From an uncultured Faecalibacterium sp. (lineage in GTDB: Bacteria; Bacillota; Clostridia; Oscillospirales; Ruminococcaceae): a stretch of 35,271 nucleotides of DNA. This document shows positions 23,187 to 30,221 of the stretch, one piece after another. Below the pieces are notes generated by a model. It was given only the letters and a program-made list of their open reading frames with translations, had not been told where the DNA came from and made no database searches. How positions within the stretch are numbered: the stretch's first letter is position 1; each line of letters starts with the position of its first letter. The position numbers and the translations under genes are program-made. The stretch is from the NCBI GenBank assembly GCA_934553285.1, contig CAKTFD010000007.1, positions 1-35,271 of the forward strand, read 5' to 3'.

Positions 23187-24578
23187 TCAGCTGTTCTCTG
23201 CGCCCTTTTCGCCAAGGGTCACGGTAACGGTCTGCATCTGGCCGCCGCGTGCCACGGTGATCTCCATGGTGTCGCCGGCCTTATAGTTCTGCATCAGGGT
23301 GCCCAGGTCGTTCTGGTTGCCCACCTCGCTGCCATCGATGCTCACGATGCGGTCGCCGGCTTTCAGGCCCGCCTTATCGGCAGGGCCGCCCTTGACCACC
23401 TCCACGACATATACGCCGTAGGAGTTTACGCCCAGCTGGGCGGCGGTCTGGGCATCGGTCACGCCATAGTAGCTGATGCCCAGGTAGGGACGGCCGGTCA
23501 CATAGCCGTTTTCCAGCAGCTCCTGCGCCACCTTGACGGCATCGTTGATCGGGATGGCAAAGCCCAGGCCCTCGGCATCACTGTCGGAGGATTTTGCGTT
23601 GACGATGCCCACCAGCTCGCCGTTCATGTTAAACAGGCCGCCGCCGGAGTTGCCGGGGCTGACCGAGGCATCCATCTGGATCAGGGACATGGTGTTTACC
23701 GAGTTGGAACCCTGGATGCTGACACTGCGGTTCAGCGCACTGACGATGCCGCTGGTCACGGTGCCGCCCAGCTCACCCAGCGGGTTGCCCACGGCCATCA
23801 CGCTCTCGCCCACTTTCAGGCCGTTGCTGTCGCCCACAGTAGCGGGGGTCAGACCGGTGGCATCGATCTTGACCACTGCGATATCGCTGGAGGTATCCTC
23901 GCCCACGAGGGTGGCGGGGTAATCCGTATCCCCGATGGTCACGGTAATGTTGGAGGCACCGCTCACCACATGGGCACAGGTCAGGATGTAGCCGTCCGAG
24001 CTGATGATAACGCCGCTGCCTGCGCCGCTTTCCACCTGGTTCTGGCCATACCAGGACCACTGGGAGTAGACTACCTGCTCGGTGGTGATGACCACCACGC
24101 TGGGGCTGACCATCTCGGCCACCTGTGCGGTGGTCAGGCCGGTGCCGCCGGCAGCGCTGATGGAGGTGCCGGTACTGTCGGTGCTGCTGTCCGAGCTGGC
24201 AGGCCGCTCCACCTGCTGGATGACGACCTTGTTGCCGCCGCCGAACTTTGCACCTACAAAGCCGCCTGCAAAGCCCATGGCCGCTGCCAGCACCAGCGCC
24301 AGTGCGCTGCGCACCAGCTTTTTGCCGTTGCATCTCTTCTTGCGGCGGGGCTGCTGGGGCTGCTCCGGGGCCGTATACCGGGGCTGCTCCGGCGGGGTGG
24401 GCGGCACGCTGCCGCCGTCTGCCGGGGCGGTATAAGCCGGGCGCACAGGCTGCGCATCCGGCTCGTTGTACTGGTTTGCGGTATTCATCCCGCTGCTGCC
24501 CACATTGGGGTAGCCGGTCTCTGTGGCACTGTTATTGGGAGCGTTGTAATCGTACTCCCACTTGTTCTCATTTTCCAT
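23187..24578 (-). CDS. htrA: HtrA/DegP-like membrane-anchored serine protease with PDZ domain
   Basis: A 463-residue protease. Residues 1-87 are a cytosolic, proline- and glutamine-rich tail ending in a basic cluster (RRKKR). One transmembrane helix follows at about 88-110. The extracytoplasmic trypsin-like domain has the catalytic triad H203 (LTCAHVV), D232 (SSDIAVVK) and S311 (SPGNSGGGL). A PDZ domain lies at about 375-460 (YGVYVVEVVKGGPADKAGLK, GDRIVSIDG). It degrades misfolded proteins at the cell surface. The ATG at 24578 has GGAAGG upstream. A weak promoter (TTGATT, 15 bases, TACAAT; 24667-24641) lies ahead, divergent from the GNAT-MnmM gene. Confidence 0.93.
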   Translation of the reverse strand: MENENKWEYDYNAPNNSATETGYPNVGSSGMNTANQYNEPDAQPVRPAYTAPADGGSVPPTPPEQPRYTAPEQPQQPRRKKRCNGKKLVRSALALVLAAAMGFAGGFVGAKFGGGNKVVIQQVERPASSDSSTDSTGTSISAAGGTGLTTAQVAEMVSPSVVVITTEQVVYSQWSWYGQNQVESGAGSGVIISSDGYILTCAHVVSGASNITVTIGDTDYPATLVGEDTSSDIAVVKIDATGLTPATVGDSNGLKVGESVMAVGNPLGELGGTVTSGIVSALNRSVSIQGSNSVNTMSLIQMDASVSPGNSGGGLFNMNGELVGIVNAKSSDSDAEGLGFAIPINDAVKVAQELLENGYVTGRPYLGISYYGVTDAQTAAQLGVNSYGVYVVEVVKGGPADKAGLKAGDRIVSIDGSEVGNQNDLGTLMQNYKAGDTMEITVARGGQMQTVTVTLGEKGAENS

Positions 24579-24640
24579 GTTACTACTTCCTTCCCTCAAA
24601 GGCCGGTCCGCGGGGACATCTGTTCCTTTGAACTGCCCCT

Positions 24641-24667
24641 ATTGTAACCGTCAAATGTGAAAATCAA
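24641..24667 (-). promoter_or_regulatory. Possible htrA promoter
   Basis: On the minus strand TTGATT (24667-24662) and TACAAT (24646-24641) are separated by 15 bases, shorter than ideal. It lies 63 bases upstream of the htrA ATG. Confidence 0.35.
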
Positions 24668-24716
24668 TCGCTTGCGCCGTGAAGAAAATGTGAAATACGG
24701 TCCTGTTTTTCTGCCC

Positions 24717-24745
24717 TTGACAGCAGGCCTGCTGCTTGTTATTGT
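24717..24745 (+). promoter_or_regulatory. Sigma-A promoter of the GNAT-MnmM gene
   Basis: A perfect TTGACA (24717-24722), a 17-base spacer and TATTGT (24740-24745) stand 37 bases before the ATG at 24783. Confidence 0.68.
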
Positions 24746-24782
24746 AAGGGAGAATACACAGCCCGTCAAGGAGGATCTTTTT

Positions 24783-25649
24783 ATGGAACTGCGCCGCACC
24801 GAACAGGGGTTTGCCCTGTATAAAGAAAAAGACTGCATCGGGCAATGCACCGTGCACCCCGCCGCACAGGGGGCGCAGATCGCCGCCCTGTGCATCCTGC
24901 CCCGGTGGCGGCGCAAGGGCTACGGCTCCTATCTGTTAAAAGAAGTATTGCGCACCTTTGGCGGCTATGACCGGGAAACTGCCACCCTGTTCACCGCGCC
25001 GCTGCCGGAAAACGGAGCGGAGCTGGCGTTCTGGGGCAAATTCGGCTTTGCAGCCGAGGGCGGGCAGCTGGTGCGCCGCCGCACCCCGGATCTGACGGCG
25101 GTCAGGTTCGTGCAGGACTTTTTAGCCGCACGGCTTGCGCACCCGCAGCTGTGCGTGGATGCCACCTGCGGCAACGGCGGCGACACCGCATTCCTGTGCG
25201 GGCTGACCGCCCCTGCAGGCCGGGTGCTGGCCTTTGATGTGCAGCCTGCGGCCATTGCCTCTACCCGCGCCCGGCTTGAGCAGGCAAACGTGCCCGCCGA
25301 CCGGTACGAGCTTATCTGTGGCAGCCATGCCGACCTGTTACAGTATGTGCAGCCCGGCACCGCCGATGCTGTCATGTTCAACTTCGGCTGGCTGCCGGGG
25401 GCAGACCACGGGGTGTTTTCCACCGCGCAGAGCAGCATCCCCGCCCTGCAGGCCGCGCTGCAGGCGGTGCGCCCCGGCGGCATCGTAAGCGCCATCCTGT
25501 ACAGCGGGGCGGTCATCGGCTCGGACGAAAAGCAGGCGGTGCTGCGTTTTCTGCGCGCACTTCCGCTGAAAGATTTCACCGTTCTGGTGTGTGATTTTGC
25601 CAATTGGGCCGAAACTGCCCCCCTGCCCTGCCTGATCCTGAAAAAATAA
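24783..25649 (+). CDS. mnmM: GNAT acetyltransferase - MnmM-like tRNA methyltransferase fusion
   Basis: A 288-residue protein with two parts. Residues 1-105 are a GNAT fold with the acetyl-CoA loop LPRWRRKGYGSYLLKEVL and FWGKFGF near its end. Residues 108-288 match the YtqB/MnmM family: VDATCGNGGDTAFL (SAM-binding), VLAFDVQPAAI, CGSHADLLQYV, MFNFGWLPGADH and RPGGIVSAILYSG. MnmM methylates the nm5(s2)U wobble base of certain tRNAs to mnm5(s2)U in Gram-positive bacteria. The PGH segment usual in the family reads YSGAVIGSDE here. The substrate of the GNAT half is unknown; a linked tRNA modification is inference. The ATG at 24783 has AGGAGG upstream and its own promoter. Confidence 0.84.
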   Translation: MELRRTEQGFALYKEKDCIGQCTVHPAAQGAQIAALCILPRWRRKGYGSYLLKEVLRTFGGYDRETATLFTAPLPENGAELAFWGKFGFAAEGGQLVRRRTPDLTAVRFVQDFLAARLAHPQLCVDATCGNGGDTAFLCGLTAPAGRVLAFDVQPAAIASTRARLEQANVPADRYELICGSHADLLQYVQPGTADAVMFNFGWLPGADHGVFSTAQSSIPALQAALQAVRPGGIVSAILYSGAVIGSDEKQAVLRFLRALPLKDFTVLVCDFANWAETAPLPCLILKK

Positions 25650-25658
25650 CGAAAACCC

Positions 25659-25687
25659 TTGCATTATCACACGTTTTCGTATAGAAT
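25659..25687 (+). promoter_or_regulatory. Sigma-A promoter of prfC
   Basis: TTGCAT (25659-25664), a 17-base spacer and TAGAAT (25682-25687). Transcription would start near 25694, leaving a leader of about 158 bases before the prfC ATG. Confidence 0.6.
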
Positions 25688-25696
25688 AAAGTGCGT

Positions 25697-25855
25697 ATGT
25701 GTAAAAACAAGAGTCTTCTCCGGCACGGCTGGCATCATGCCGGAGAGGCTCTTCTCGGAAAGCAGGATGGAGGCTCCCATGTAAGACACCATCTGTCTGC
25801 CATTCATTCTCTGCCTTACAAAGGCAATTTTTATAGGAGAAGCTACTATCTATGA
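25697..25855 (+). CDS. Candidate leader ORF overlapping the prfC start
   Basis: A 52-codon frame opens with ATG a few bases after the predicted transcription start and ends with TGA at 25853-25855, overlapping the prfC ATG (25852-25854) in an ATGA junction. The product would be rich in histidine, arginine and tyrosine (MCKNKSLLRHGWHHAGEALL at the start, YRRSYYL at the end). There is no ribosome binding site, so it would be nearly leaderless. A frame this long can arise by chance; the exact junction is the main argument for it. Confidence 0.3.
   Translation: MCKNKSLLRHGWHHAGEALLGKQDGGSHVRHHLSAIHSLPYKGNFYRRSYYL
25710..25834 (+). promoter_or_regulatory. Structured leader of prfC
   Basis: TCTCCGGCA (25717-25725) pairs with TGCCGGAGA (25738-25746), extended by AGAG/CTCT outside. 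Close to the ribosome binding site TGCCTT (25812-25817) pairs with AAGGCA (25821-25826) and is followed by ATTTTTAT, which looks like a small terminator. The structure could control prfC by attenuation or translation; no known riboswitch class is recognised. Confidence 0.5.
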
Positions 25856-27456
25856 CAAATCGTGAAGAGATCGAACGCCGCAGGACGTTCGCCATCATCA
25901 GCCACCCCGACGCAGGTAAGACCACCCTTACCGAAAAGCTGCTGCTGTACGGTGGAGCCATCAATCAGGCTGGCTCCGTCAAGGGCAAGCAGAGCGCCAA
26001 GCACGCCGTGTCCGACTGGATGGACATCGAAAAGCAGCGTGGTATCTCGGTCACCTCTTCGGTGCTGCAGTTCAACTACGCCGGCAAGTGCGTGAACATT
26101 CTGGACACCCCGGGCCATCAGGACTTCTCGGAGGATACCTACCGCACCCTGATGGCGGCAGACTCTGCCGTCATGGTCATCGACGCGGCAAAGGGCGTTG
26201 AGGCACAGACCATCAAGCTGTTCAAGGTGTGCACCCTGCGGCACATCCCCATCTTTACCTTCATCAACAAGATGGACCGCGAGGCCCGCGACCCCTTTGA
26301 GCTGATGGAGAACATCGAGGAGATCCTGGGCATCAAGACCTACCCCATGAACTGGCCCATCGGCTGCGGCAAGGAGTTCAAGGGCGTGTTCGACCGCAGC
26401 GAGCGCAAGGTGCTGGCTTTTTCCAGCGATGGCCGCGCCAACGGCGTGAAGAAGGTCAGCGAGACCGAGGCAGAGCTGGGCGACCCCGCACTGGACGAGC
26501 TGCTGACCCCCTACCTGCACCAGCAGCTGGTGGACGAGATCGAGCTGCTGGACGGCGCTGCCGAGGAGTTTGACCTGGACCGGGTGCTGCGCGGCGAGCT
26601 TAGCCCCGTGTTCTTTGGTTCTGCTCTGACCAACTTTGGCGTAGAGCCTTTCCTGGAGAACTTCCTGCGGCTTACCTCCTCCCCGCTGGCCCGCGTGGAC
26701 AGCCTGACCGGTGAGCCGGTGGACCCCTGCCGGGACGAGTTTTCCGCCTTTATCTTCAAGATCCAGGCCAACATGAACAAGGCCCACCGGGACCGCATCG
26801 CTTTTATGCGCATCTGCTCGGGCAAGTTTGAGCGCGGCATGGAAGCCTACCATGTGCAGGAAGGCAAAAATATCAAGCTGGCTACCGGTACCCAGCTGAT
26901 GGCGCAGGACCGCGCCATCGTGGACGAGGCCTACGCCGGCGACATCATCGGCCTGTTCGACCCGGGCATCTTCTCCATCGGCGACACCCTGTGCACCGGC
27001 AAAAAGAAGGTGCAGTTCGCAGGTATCCCCACCTTCTCTCCGGAGCACTTTGCCCGCATCGAGCAGAAGGACACCATGAAGCGCAAGCAGTTCGTAAAGG
27101 GTATGGAGCAGATCGCCCAGGAGGGCGCGATCCAGATCTTCCGCGAAGTGGGCGGCGGCATGGAAGAAGTGGTGGTCGGCGTGGTCGGCGTGCTGCAGCT
27201 GGAAGTGCTGGAGTACCGCCTGAACACCGAGTACAACGTGGAGATCCGGATGCAGCAGCTGCCCTTTGAGCAGCTGCGCTGGATCAAGAACGACCCCGAC
27301 ACCTACCAGCTGCGGGAGCTGGATCTGACCAGCGATACCAAGGCTGTGGAGGACATGCGCGGCAGCCGCCTGCTGCTGTTCACCTCGGACTGGGCTGTGC
27401 GCTGGGCCGAGACCCACAACGAGAGCCTGCAGCTGAGCGAGTTCGGCAACATCTGA
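25852..27456 (+). CDS. prfC: Peptide chain release factor 3
   Basis: A 534-residue translational GTPase that removes RF1 or RF2 from the ribosome after peptide release. G1 is SHPDAGKT (17-24), G2 lies in RGISVTSSV, G3 is DTPGHQDF and G4 is NKMD. The KGKQSAKHAVSDWMDIEKQR stretch and the C-terminal part (GVVGVLQLEVLEYRL, RWIKNDPDTYQL) are those of RF3 and not EF-G. Length is normal. TAGGAGAAG precedes the ATG at 25852. The long structured leader is unusual. A terminator follows at 27466. Confidence 0.96.
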   Translation: MTNREEIERRRTFAIISHPDAGKTTLTEKLLLYGGAINQAGSVKGKQSAKHAVSDWMDIEKQRGISVTSSVLQFNYAGKCVNILDTPGHQDFSEDTYRTLMAADSAVMVIDAAKGVEAQTIKLFKVCTLRHIPIFTFINKMDREARDPFELMENIEEILGIKTYPMNWPIGCGKEFKGVFDRSERKVLAFSSDGRANGVKKVSETEAELGDPALDELLTPYLHQQLVDEIELLDGAAEEFDLDRVLRGELSPVFFGSALTNFGVEPFLENFLRLTSSPLARVDSLTGEPVDPCRDEFSAFIFKIQANMNKAHRDRIAFMRICSGKFERGMEAYHVQEGKNIKLATGTQLMAQDRAIVDEAYAGDIIGLFDPGIFSIGDTLCTGKKKVQFAGIPTFSPEHFARIEQKDTMKRKQFVKGMEQIAQEGAIQIFREVGGGMEEVVVGVVGVLQLEVLEYRLNTEYNVEIRMQQLPFEQLRWIKNDPDTYQLRELDLTSDTKAVEDMRGSRLLLFTSDWAVRWAETHNESLQLSEFGNI

Positions 27457-27465
27457 TAAAAGAGC

Positions 27466-27502
27466 GCTGCGGAGTGCAACTGTGTTCCGCAGCCTTTTTT
27501 AT
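27466..27502 (+). terminator. Terminator of prfC
   Basis: GCTGCGGA (27466-27473) pairs with TCCGCAGC (27486-27493), followed by CTTTTTTAT. It begins 10 bases after the prfC stop codon. Confidence 0.88.
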
Positions 27503-27524
27503 AAAGCAAACTGACACACAAAAA

Positions 27525-27574
27525 ATGCCAGATATTGGAATAGAGGTTCCCATTGTGGGGAACACTGCTGGCAT
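27525..27574 (+). promoter_or_regulatory. Two-tier hairpin in the leader of the aldo/keto reductase gene
   Basis: ATGCCAG (27525-27531) pairs with CTGGCAT (27568-27574). Inside it GTTCCC (27546-27551) pairs with GGGAAC (27558-27563). The outer stem ends directly at the GGAGGG ribosome binding site of the next gene, so it may affect translation. No convincing promoter was found between the prfC terminator and this structure. Confidence 0.45.
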
Positions 27575-27587
27575 GGAGGGCAAGTAT

Positions 27588-28571
27588 ATGCAAAACATCA
27601 ACATTGGCAAAAGCGGCATCGCCGTGCCTTTCCTGGGTATGGGAACCTGGGCCATCGGCGGCGGTGCATGGTGGGGCGATAACGACGACGCCCTGTCGGT
27701 AAAGGCCATCCAGACCGCTGTGGAGCAGGGCATCCAGTGGATCGACACGGCCCCCATCTACGGGCTGTACCACAGCGAGGAAGTTGTGGGCGAGGCCATG
27801 AAGCACATCGACCGCGACAAGGTGGTGCTTTCCACCAAGTGCGGCCTGGAGTGGCGGCACGAGACCCCCGTTCTGCACAAGGTGGTGGACGGTGTGGCGG
27901 TCTACCGCGACCTGTCTGCCCAGAGCATCATCGAGGATGTGGAGGACAGCCTGCGCCGCCTGCATACCGACCATCTGGACGTACTGTACACCCACTGGCA
28001 GTCCCCGGATTTTGGCCTGTACCCGCTGGAAGAAACGGTGGAAGCCATGATGAAACTCAAGGAGCAGGGCAAGATCCGTGCCATCGGTGCTTCCAACGTG
28101 ACCGCCGACATCATCCGCAGCTACTGCCGCTATGGCCAGCTGGACGTTATCCAGGAAAAGTACAGCCTGCTGACCCGCCGCATTGAAAAGCAGCTGCTGC
28201 CCACCTGCAAGGAGCTGGGCGTATCGGTGCAGGCCTACTCCCCGCTGGAGCAGGGCCTGCTGACCGGCAAGGTGACCATGGACACCACCTACCCCGAGGG
28301 CAGCACCCGCAACACGAACCCCTGCTTCCAGCCCAGCCGCCGGGCGCAGGCCATCCAGATGCTGGCCAATTGGGGCGACCTGACCGAGAAGTACGACTGC
28401 ACCCTGGCGCAGCTGGTCATCGCCATGACCGCCCGCATGATCCCGGGGCTGCATGTTCTGTGCGGCGCCCGCAAGCCGGAGCAGGTACTGGATAACGCCG
28501 GTGCTCTGCACATCCGGCTGGACGGTGCCGATGCCGTCCGCATGAAGTGGGATGTGGACGCCATCTCCTGA
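27588..28571 (+). CDS. Aldo/keto reductase
   Basis: A 327-residue NAD(P)H-dependent oxidoreductase with a TIM-barrel fold. The AKR catalytic tetrad is complete: D53 and Y58 in WIDTAPIYG, K84 in LSTKCG and H136 in YTHWQSP. The family segments IRAIGASNV, YSLLTR and VQAYSPLEQGLLTGK are present. It resembles the AKR groups that act on sugar or polyol aldehydes; the substrate cannot be assigned. The start ATG at 27588 has GGAGGG upstream. The longer frame from 27474 runs through the prfC terminator and is rejected. It is a single gene between prfC and a convergent terminator pair. Confidence 0.92.
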   Translation: MQNINIGKSGIAVPFLGMGTWAIGGGAWWGDNDDALSVKAIQTAVEQGIQWIDTAPIYGLYHSEEVVGEAMKHIDRDKVVLSTKCGLEWRHETPVLHKVVDGVAVYRDLSAQSIIEDVEDSLRRLHTDHLDVLYTHWQSPDFGLYPLEETVEAMMKLKEQGKIRAIGASNVTADIIRSYCRYGQLDVIQEKYSLLTRRIEKQLLPTCKELGVSVQAYSPLEQGLLTGKVTMDTTYPEGSTRNTNPCFQPSRRAQAIQMLANWGDLTEKYDCTLAQLVIAMTARMIPGLHVLCGARKPEQVLDNAGALHIRLDGADAVRMKWDVDAIS

Positions 28572-28576
28572 TCTGC

Positions 28577-28652
28577 GTAAAACGAGCGGAAAAATATTTT
28601 AATTTTCGGGGTTCAGGAAAGTCTGCGGGCTTTCCTGAACCCCTTTTTTCAC
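28577..28652 (+). terminator. Terminator after the aldo/keto reductase gene, plus-strand member
   Basis: After GCGGAAAAATATTTTAATTT a 16-bp stem (28608-28623 with 28628-28643, one T/G wobble) closes a TGCG loop and is followed by TTTTTTCAC. The stem is the same sequence as at 18491-18526. Confidence 0.88.
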
Positions 28653-28659
28653 AGAAAGG

Positions 28660-28720
28660 GACGTAAAAATGGAATACCGGAGCACCCGCAGACGCTCCGG
28701 TATTCCGAGATCAAAAATAA
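28660..28720 (-). terminator. Terminator after the sigma factor gene, minus-strand member
   Basis: A stem of 28671-28686 with 28691-28706 (two mismatches near the loop) closes a CGCA loop and is followed on the minus strand by ATTTTTACG. It pairs with the previous terminator in the same head-to-head order as at 18491-18657. The AT-rich lead-in runs straight on from the sigma gene stop codon. Confidence 0.83.
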
Positions 28721-29206
28721 TTATTTCTGCTGTTCCAGCATGGCCTGCAGGCGGGTCTTGGCGCGGTAATAGGTCACCCGCGCCCAGGCGGCATTGTGCC
28801 CGAAGATGGCACCGATGCGGTCAAAGGGCAGCTCGCCGAATACCCGCAGGCTGAACACCTCTTTGTAGGGTTCTTCCAGCGTGTGTAGACACTGATGTAC
28901 CGTAAAGGCGGCATCCTTATCCACCAGCAGCTGCGCGATATCCGGGCTGTCGGCGGCCGTTGTTTCGGCATCCTCCAGCGGGGCGGCATGCTTTGCGCGG
29001 CGGCAGTGGTCGTAGTAGGCGTTGCGCGCAACCGTAAACAGCCACGCCCGCACATCCTGCCTGCCGTCAAACGCTTTCAGGCCGTCCAGCGCCCGGAAAA
29101 AGGTCTCCTGCGTCAGCTCCTCGGCCAGCGTTTCGCTGCGGGTAAGCCCCTGCAGAAACAGGCAGACATCCCGGAAGTAGAGCCGGTAGATGGTTTCAAT
29201 GTCCAT
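28721..29206 (-). CDS. ECF-type RNA polymerase sigma factor
   Basis: A 161-residue sigma-70 family protein with region 2 (residues 4-70: IYRLYFRDVCLFLQGLT, ELTQETFFRAL, RAWLFTVARNAYYDHCRR) and region 4 (about 105-155: HTLEEPYKEVFSLRVFGEL, FDRIGAIFG, WARVTYYRAKTRLQ). Region 3 is absent, as in ECF factors. The ATG at 29206 has GGAG eight bases upstream. An in-frame ATG at 29212 overlaps the anti-sigma stop (TGATG) and could also be used, adding two residues. It is encoded after its anti-sigma factor, the reverse of the common order. It probably reads the promoter at 29907-29934. Confidence 0.9.
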   Translation of the reverse strand: MDIETIYRLYFRDVCLFLQGLTRSETLAEELTQETFFRALDGLKAFDGRQDVRAWLFTVARNAYYDHCRRAKHAAPLEDAETTAADSPDIAQLLVDKDAAFTVHQCLHTLEEPYKEVFSLRVFGELPFDRIGAIFGHNAAWARVTYYRAKTRLQAMLEQQK

Positions 29207-29211
29207 AGGCA

Positions 29212-29865
29212 TCACTCCGGCCACTCGACCTCATCCCAGGCCACAGGGGCGCTGCCCACCGCATACCAGGTGCCGTCCTGGGCGTTGAACTCCACCGACA
29301 TGTCCGCCGTATCCACCACCGCCGAGCGGTTGGTGCGCATCCATCCGGTGCAGCGGAGCAGGTCTGTGTCCTTCTGCAGCAGCTTATCGATGGCATCATG
29401 TACCCAGGGCAGACGATAGCGGATGGCCTCGTAGTGGCAGTCGGCACGGATCGGTTTCAGGTATACGTCCTCTGCCCGGGTCTCCAGCACCCAGCCGTTG
29501 GCACCGTTTTCTGCCTGCTGATAACAGGCCTGCAGCTGCGCATCAAAAAACGATACCCTATCGTAGGCCGTGTAGCCGTAGCAGCCCAAACCGCATACCG
29601 CCGCCAGCGCCAGCGCTGCCGCAAAGCTGCACAGCATGGTGCGCAGGCGGCGGCGGGCCAGGCTGCTCCGGATGTTTTTCAGCGGTGCATCCGGCTGGGG
29701 TTCCGGCTGCACCGGCACCGGCTTTTCCATCCGTTCCAGCTCCGCACGGCAGGCTGGGCACCCGGCAAGGTGCTGCTCCACCAGCGCACAGCTGGCCGGG
29801 CTTGCGATCTTTTCCGCATACAGCGGCAGTAAATCGCGGATCACATCACATTCCAGTTTCGTCAT
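29212..29865 (-). CDS. Zinc-finger (zf-HC2) anti-sigma factor, membrane-anchored
   Basis: A 217-residue protein. The N-terminal cytosolic anti-sigma domain has the HX3CX2C zinc motif (H32, C36, C39, in EQHLAGCPACR) after the typical CDVIRDLLPLYAE helix. A proline-rich linker leads to a basic cluster (ARRRLR) and one transmembrane helix at about 75-95. Around 120 residues lie outside the cell and could sense a signal; no family was recognised for this part. GGAGGAAACGACC precedes the ATG. The stop codon overlaps the sigma gene in TGATG, so the two are translated in a coupled way. Confidence 0.88.
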   Translation of the reverse strand: MTKLECDVIRDLLPLYAEKIASPASCALVEQHLAGCPACRAELERMEKPVPVQPEPQPDAPLKNIRSSLARRRLRTMLCSFAAALALAAVCGLGCYGYTAYDRVSFFDAQLQACYQQAENGANGWVLETRAEDVYLKPIRADCHYEAIRYRLPWVHDAIDKLLQKDTDLLRCTGWMRTNRSAVVDTADMSVEFNAQDGTWYAVGSAPVAWDEVEWPE

Positions 29866-29906
29866 GGTCGTTTCCTCCTTTTGGGCTTGTGTGCCTTTTC
29901 ACCCCA

Positions 29907-29934
29907 ATAACGCAGCAGGAGGAAAAACGTTACA
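29907..29934 (-). promoter_or_regulatory. Predicted ECF-type promoter of the anti-sigma/sigma operon
   Basis: On the minus strand TGTAACGTTTTT starts at 29934 and CGTTAT follows at 29912-29907, with 16 bases between AAC and CGT. This matches the AAC-N16-CGT layout of ECF sigma promoters, so the operon is probably autoregulated. Confidence 0.6.
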
Positions 29935-29948
29935 GAAAAGCCAAAAAT

Positions 29949-30221
29949 TTACCCGGTGGTGGTTTTGCTCCGCAGCTTTTTCGTCCATTTGAGAAAGAGC
30001 CATAGCAGCACGACCAGAAGCACACAGATGGCGGCGTGCATGGCGGCCATCATGTAGTAGCCCTGAAAATCGAACCGCACCGTCCCGGCCATCAGGTAGG
30101 GCTGATGCCCCGCTTTATACAGGGTGACAACACAGGAGATGGCGTTGTACAGGCCATACAGACCCGCTGCTGCGCACACGATGCCCCGCAGCAGCCTGCT
30201 GGTAATAAATTTTATGAACAT
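29949..30221 (-). CDS. Small two-helix membrane protein
   Basis: A 90-residue protein with two hydrophobic helices (GIVCAAAGLYGLYNAISCVV and AAMHAAICVLLVVLLWLFL) joined by a polar loop, with a basic C-terminus (KWTKKLRSK). The family is not recognised. GGAGCTG precedes the ATG at 30221. The start overlaps the end of the papain-like gene by ten bases, so it is in that operon. It ends just before the ECF-type promoter of the next operon. Confidence 0.75.
   Translation of the reverse strand: MFIKFITSRLLRGIVCAAAGLYGLYNAISCVVTLYKAGHQPYLMAGTVRFDFQGYYMMAAMHAAICVLLVVLLWLFLKWTKKLRSKTTTG

Noticed and set aside
25846..27417. A 523-codon minus-strand frame opposite prfC
   Set aside because: prfC is unmistakable; the antisense frame shows no family features.
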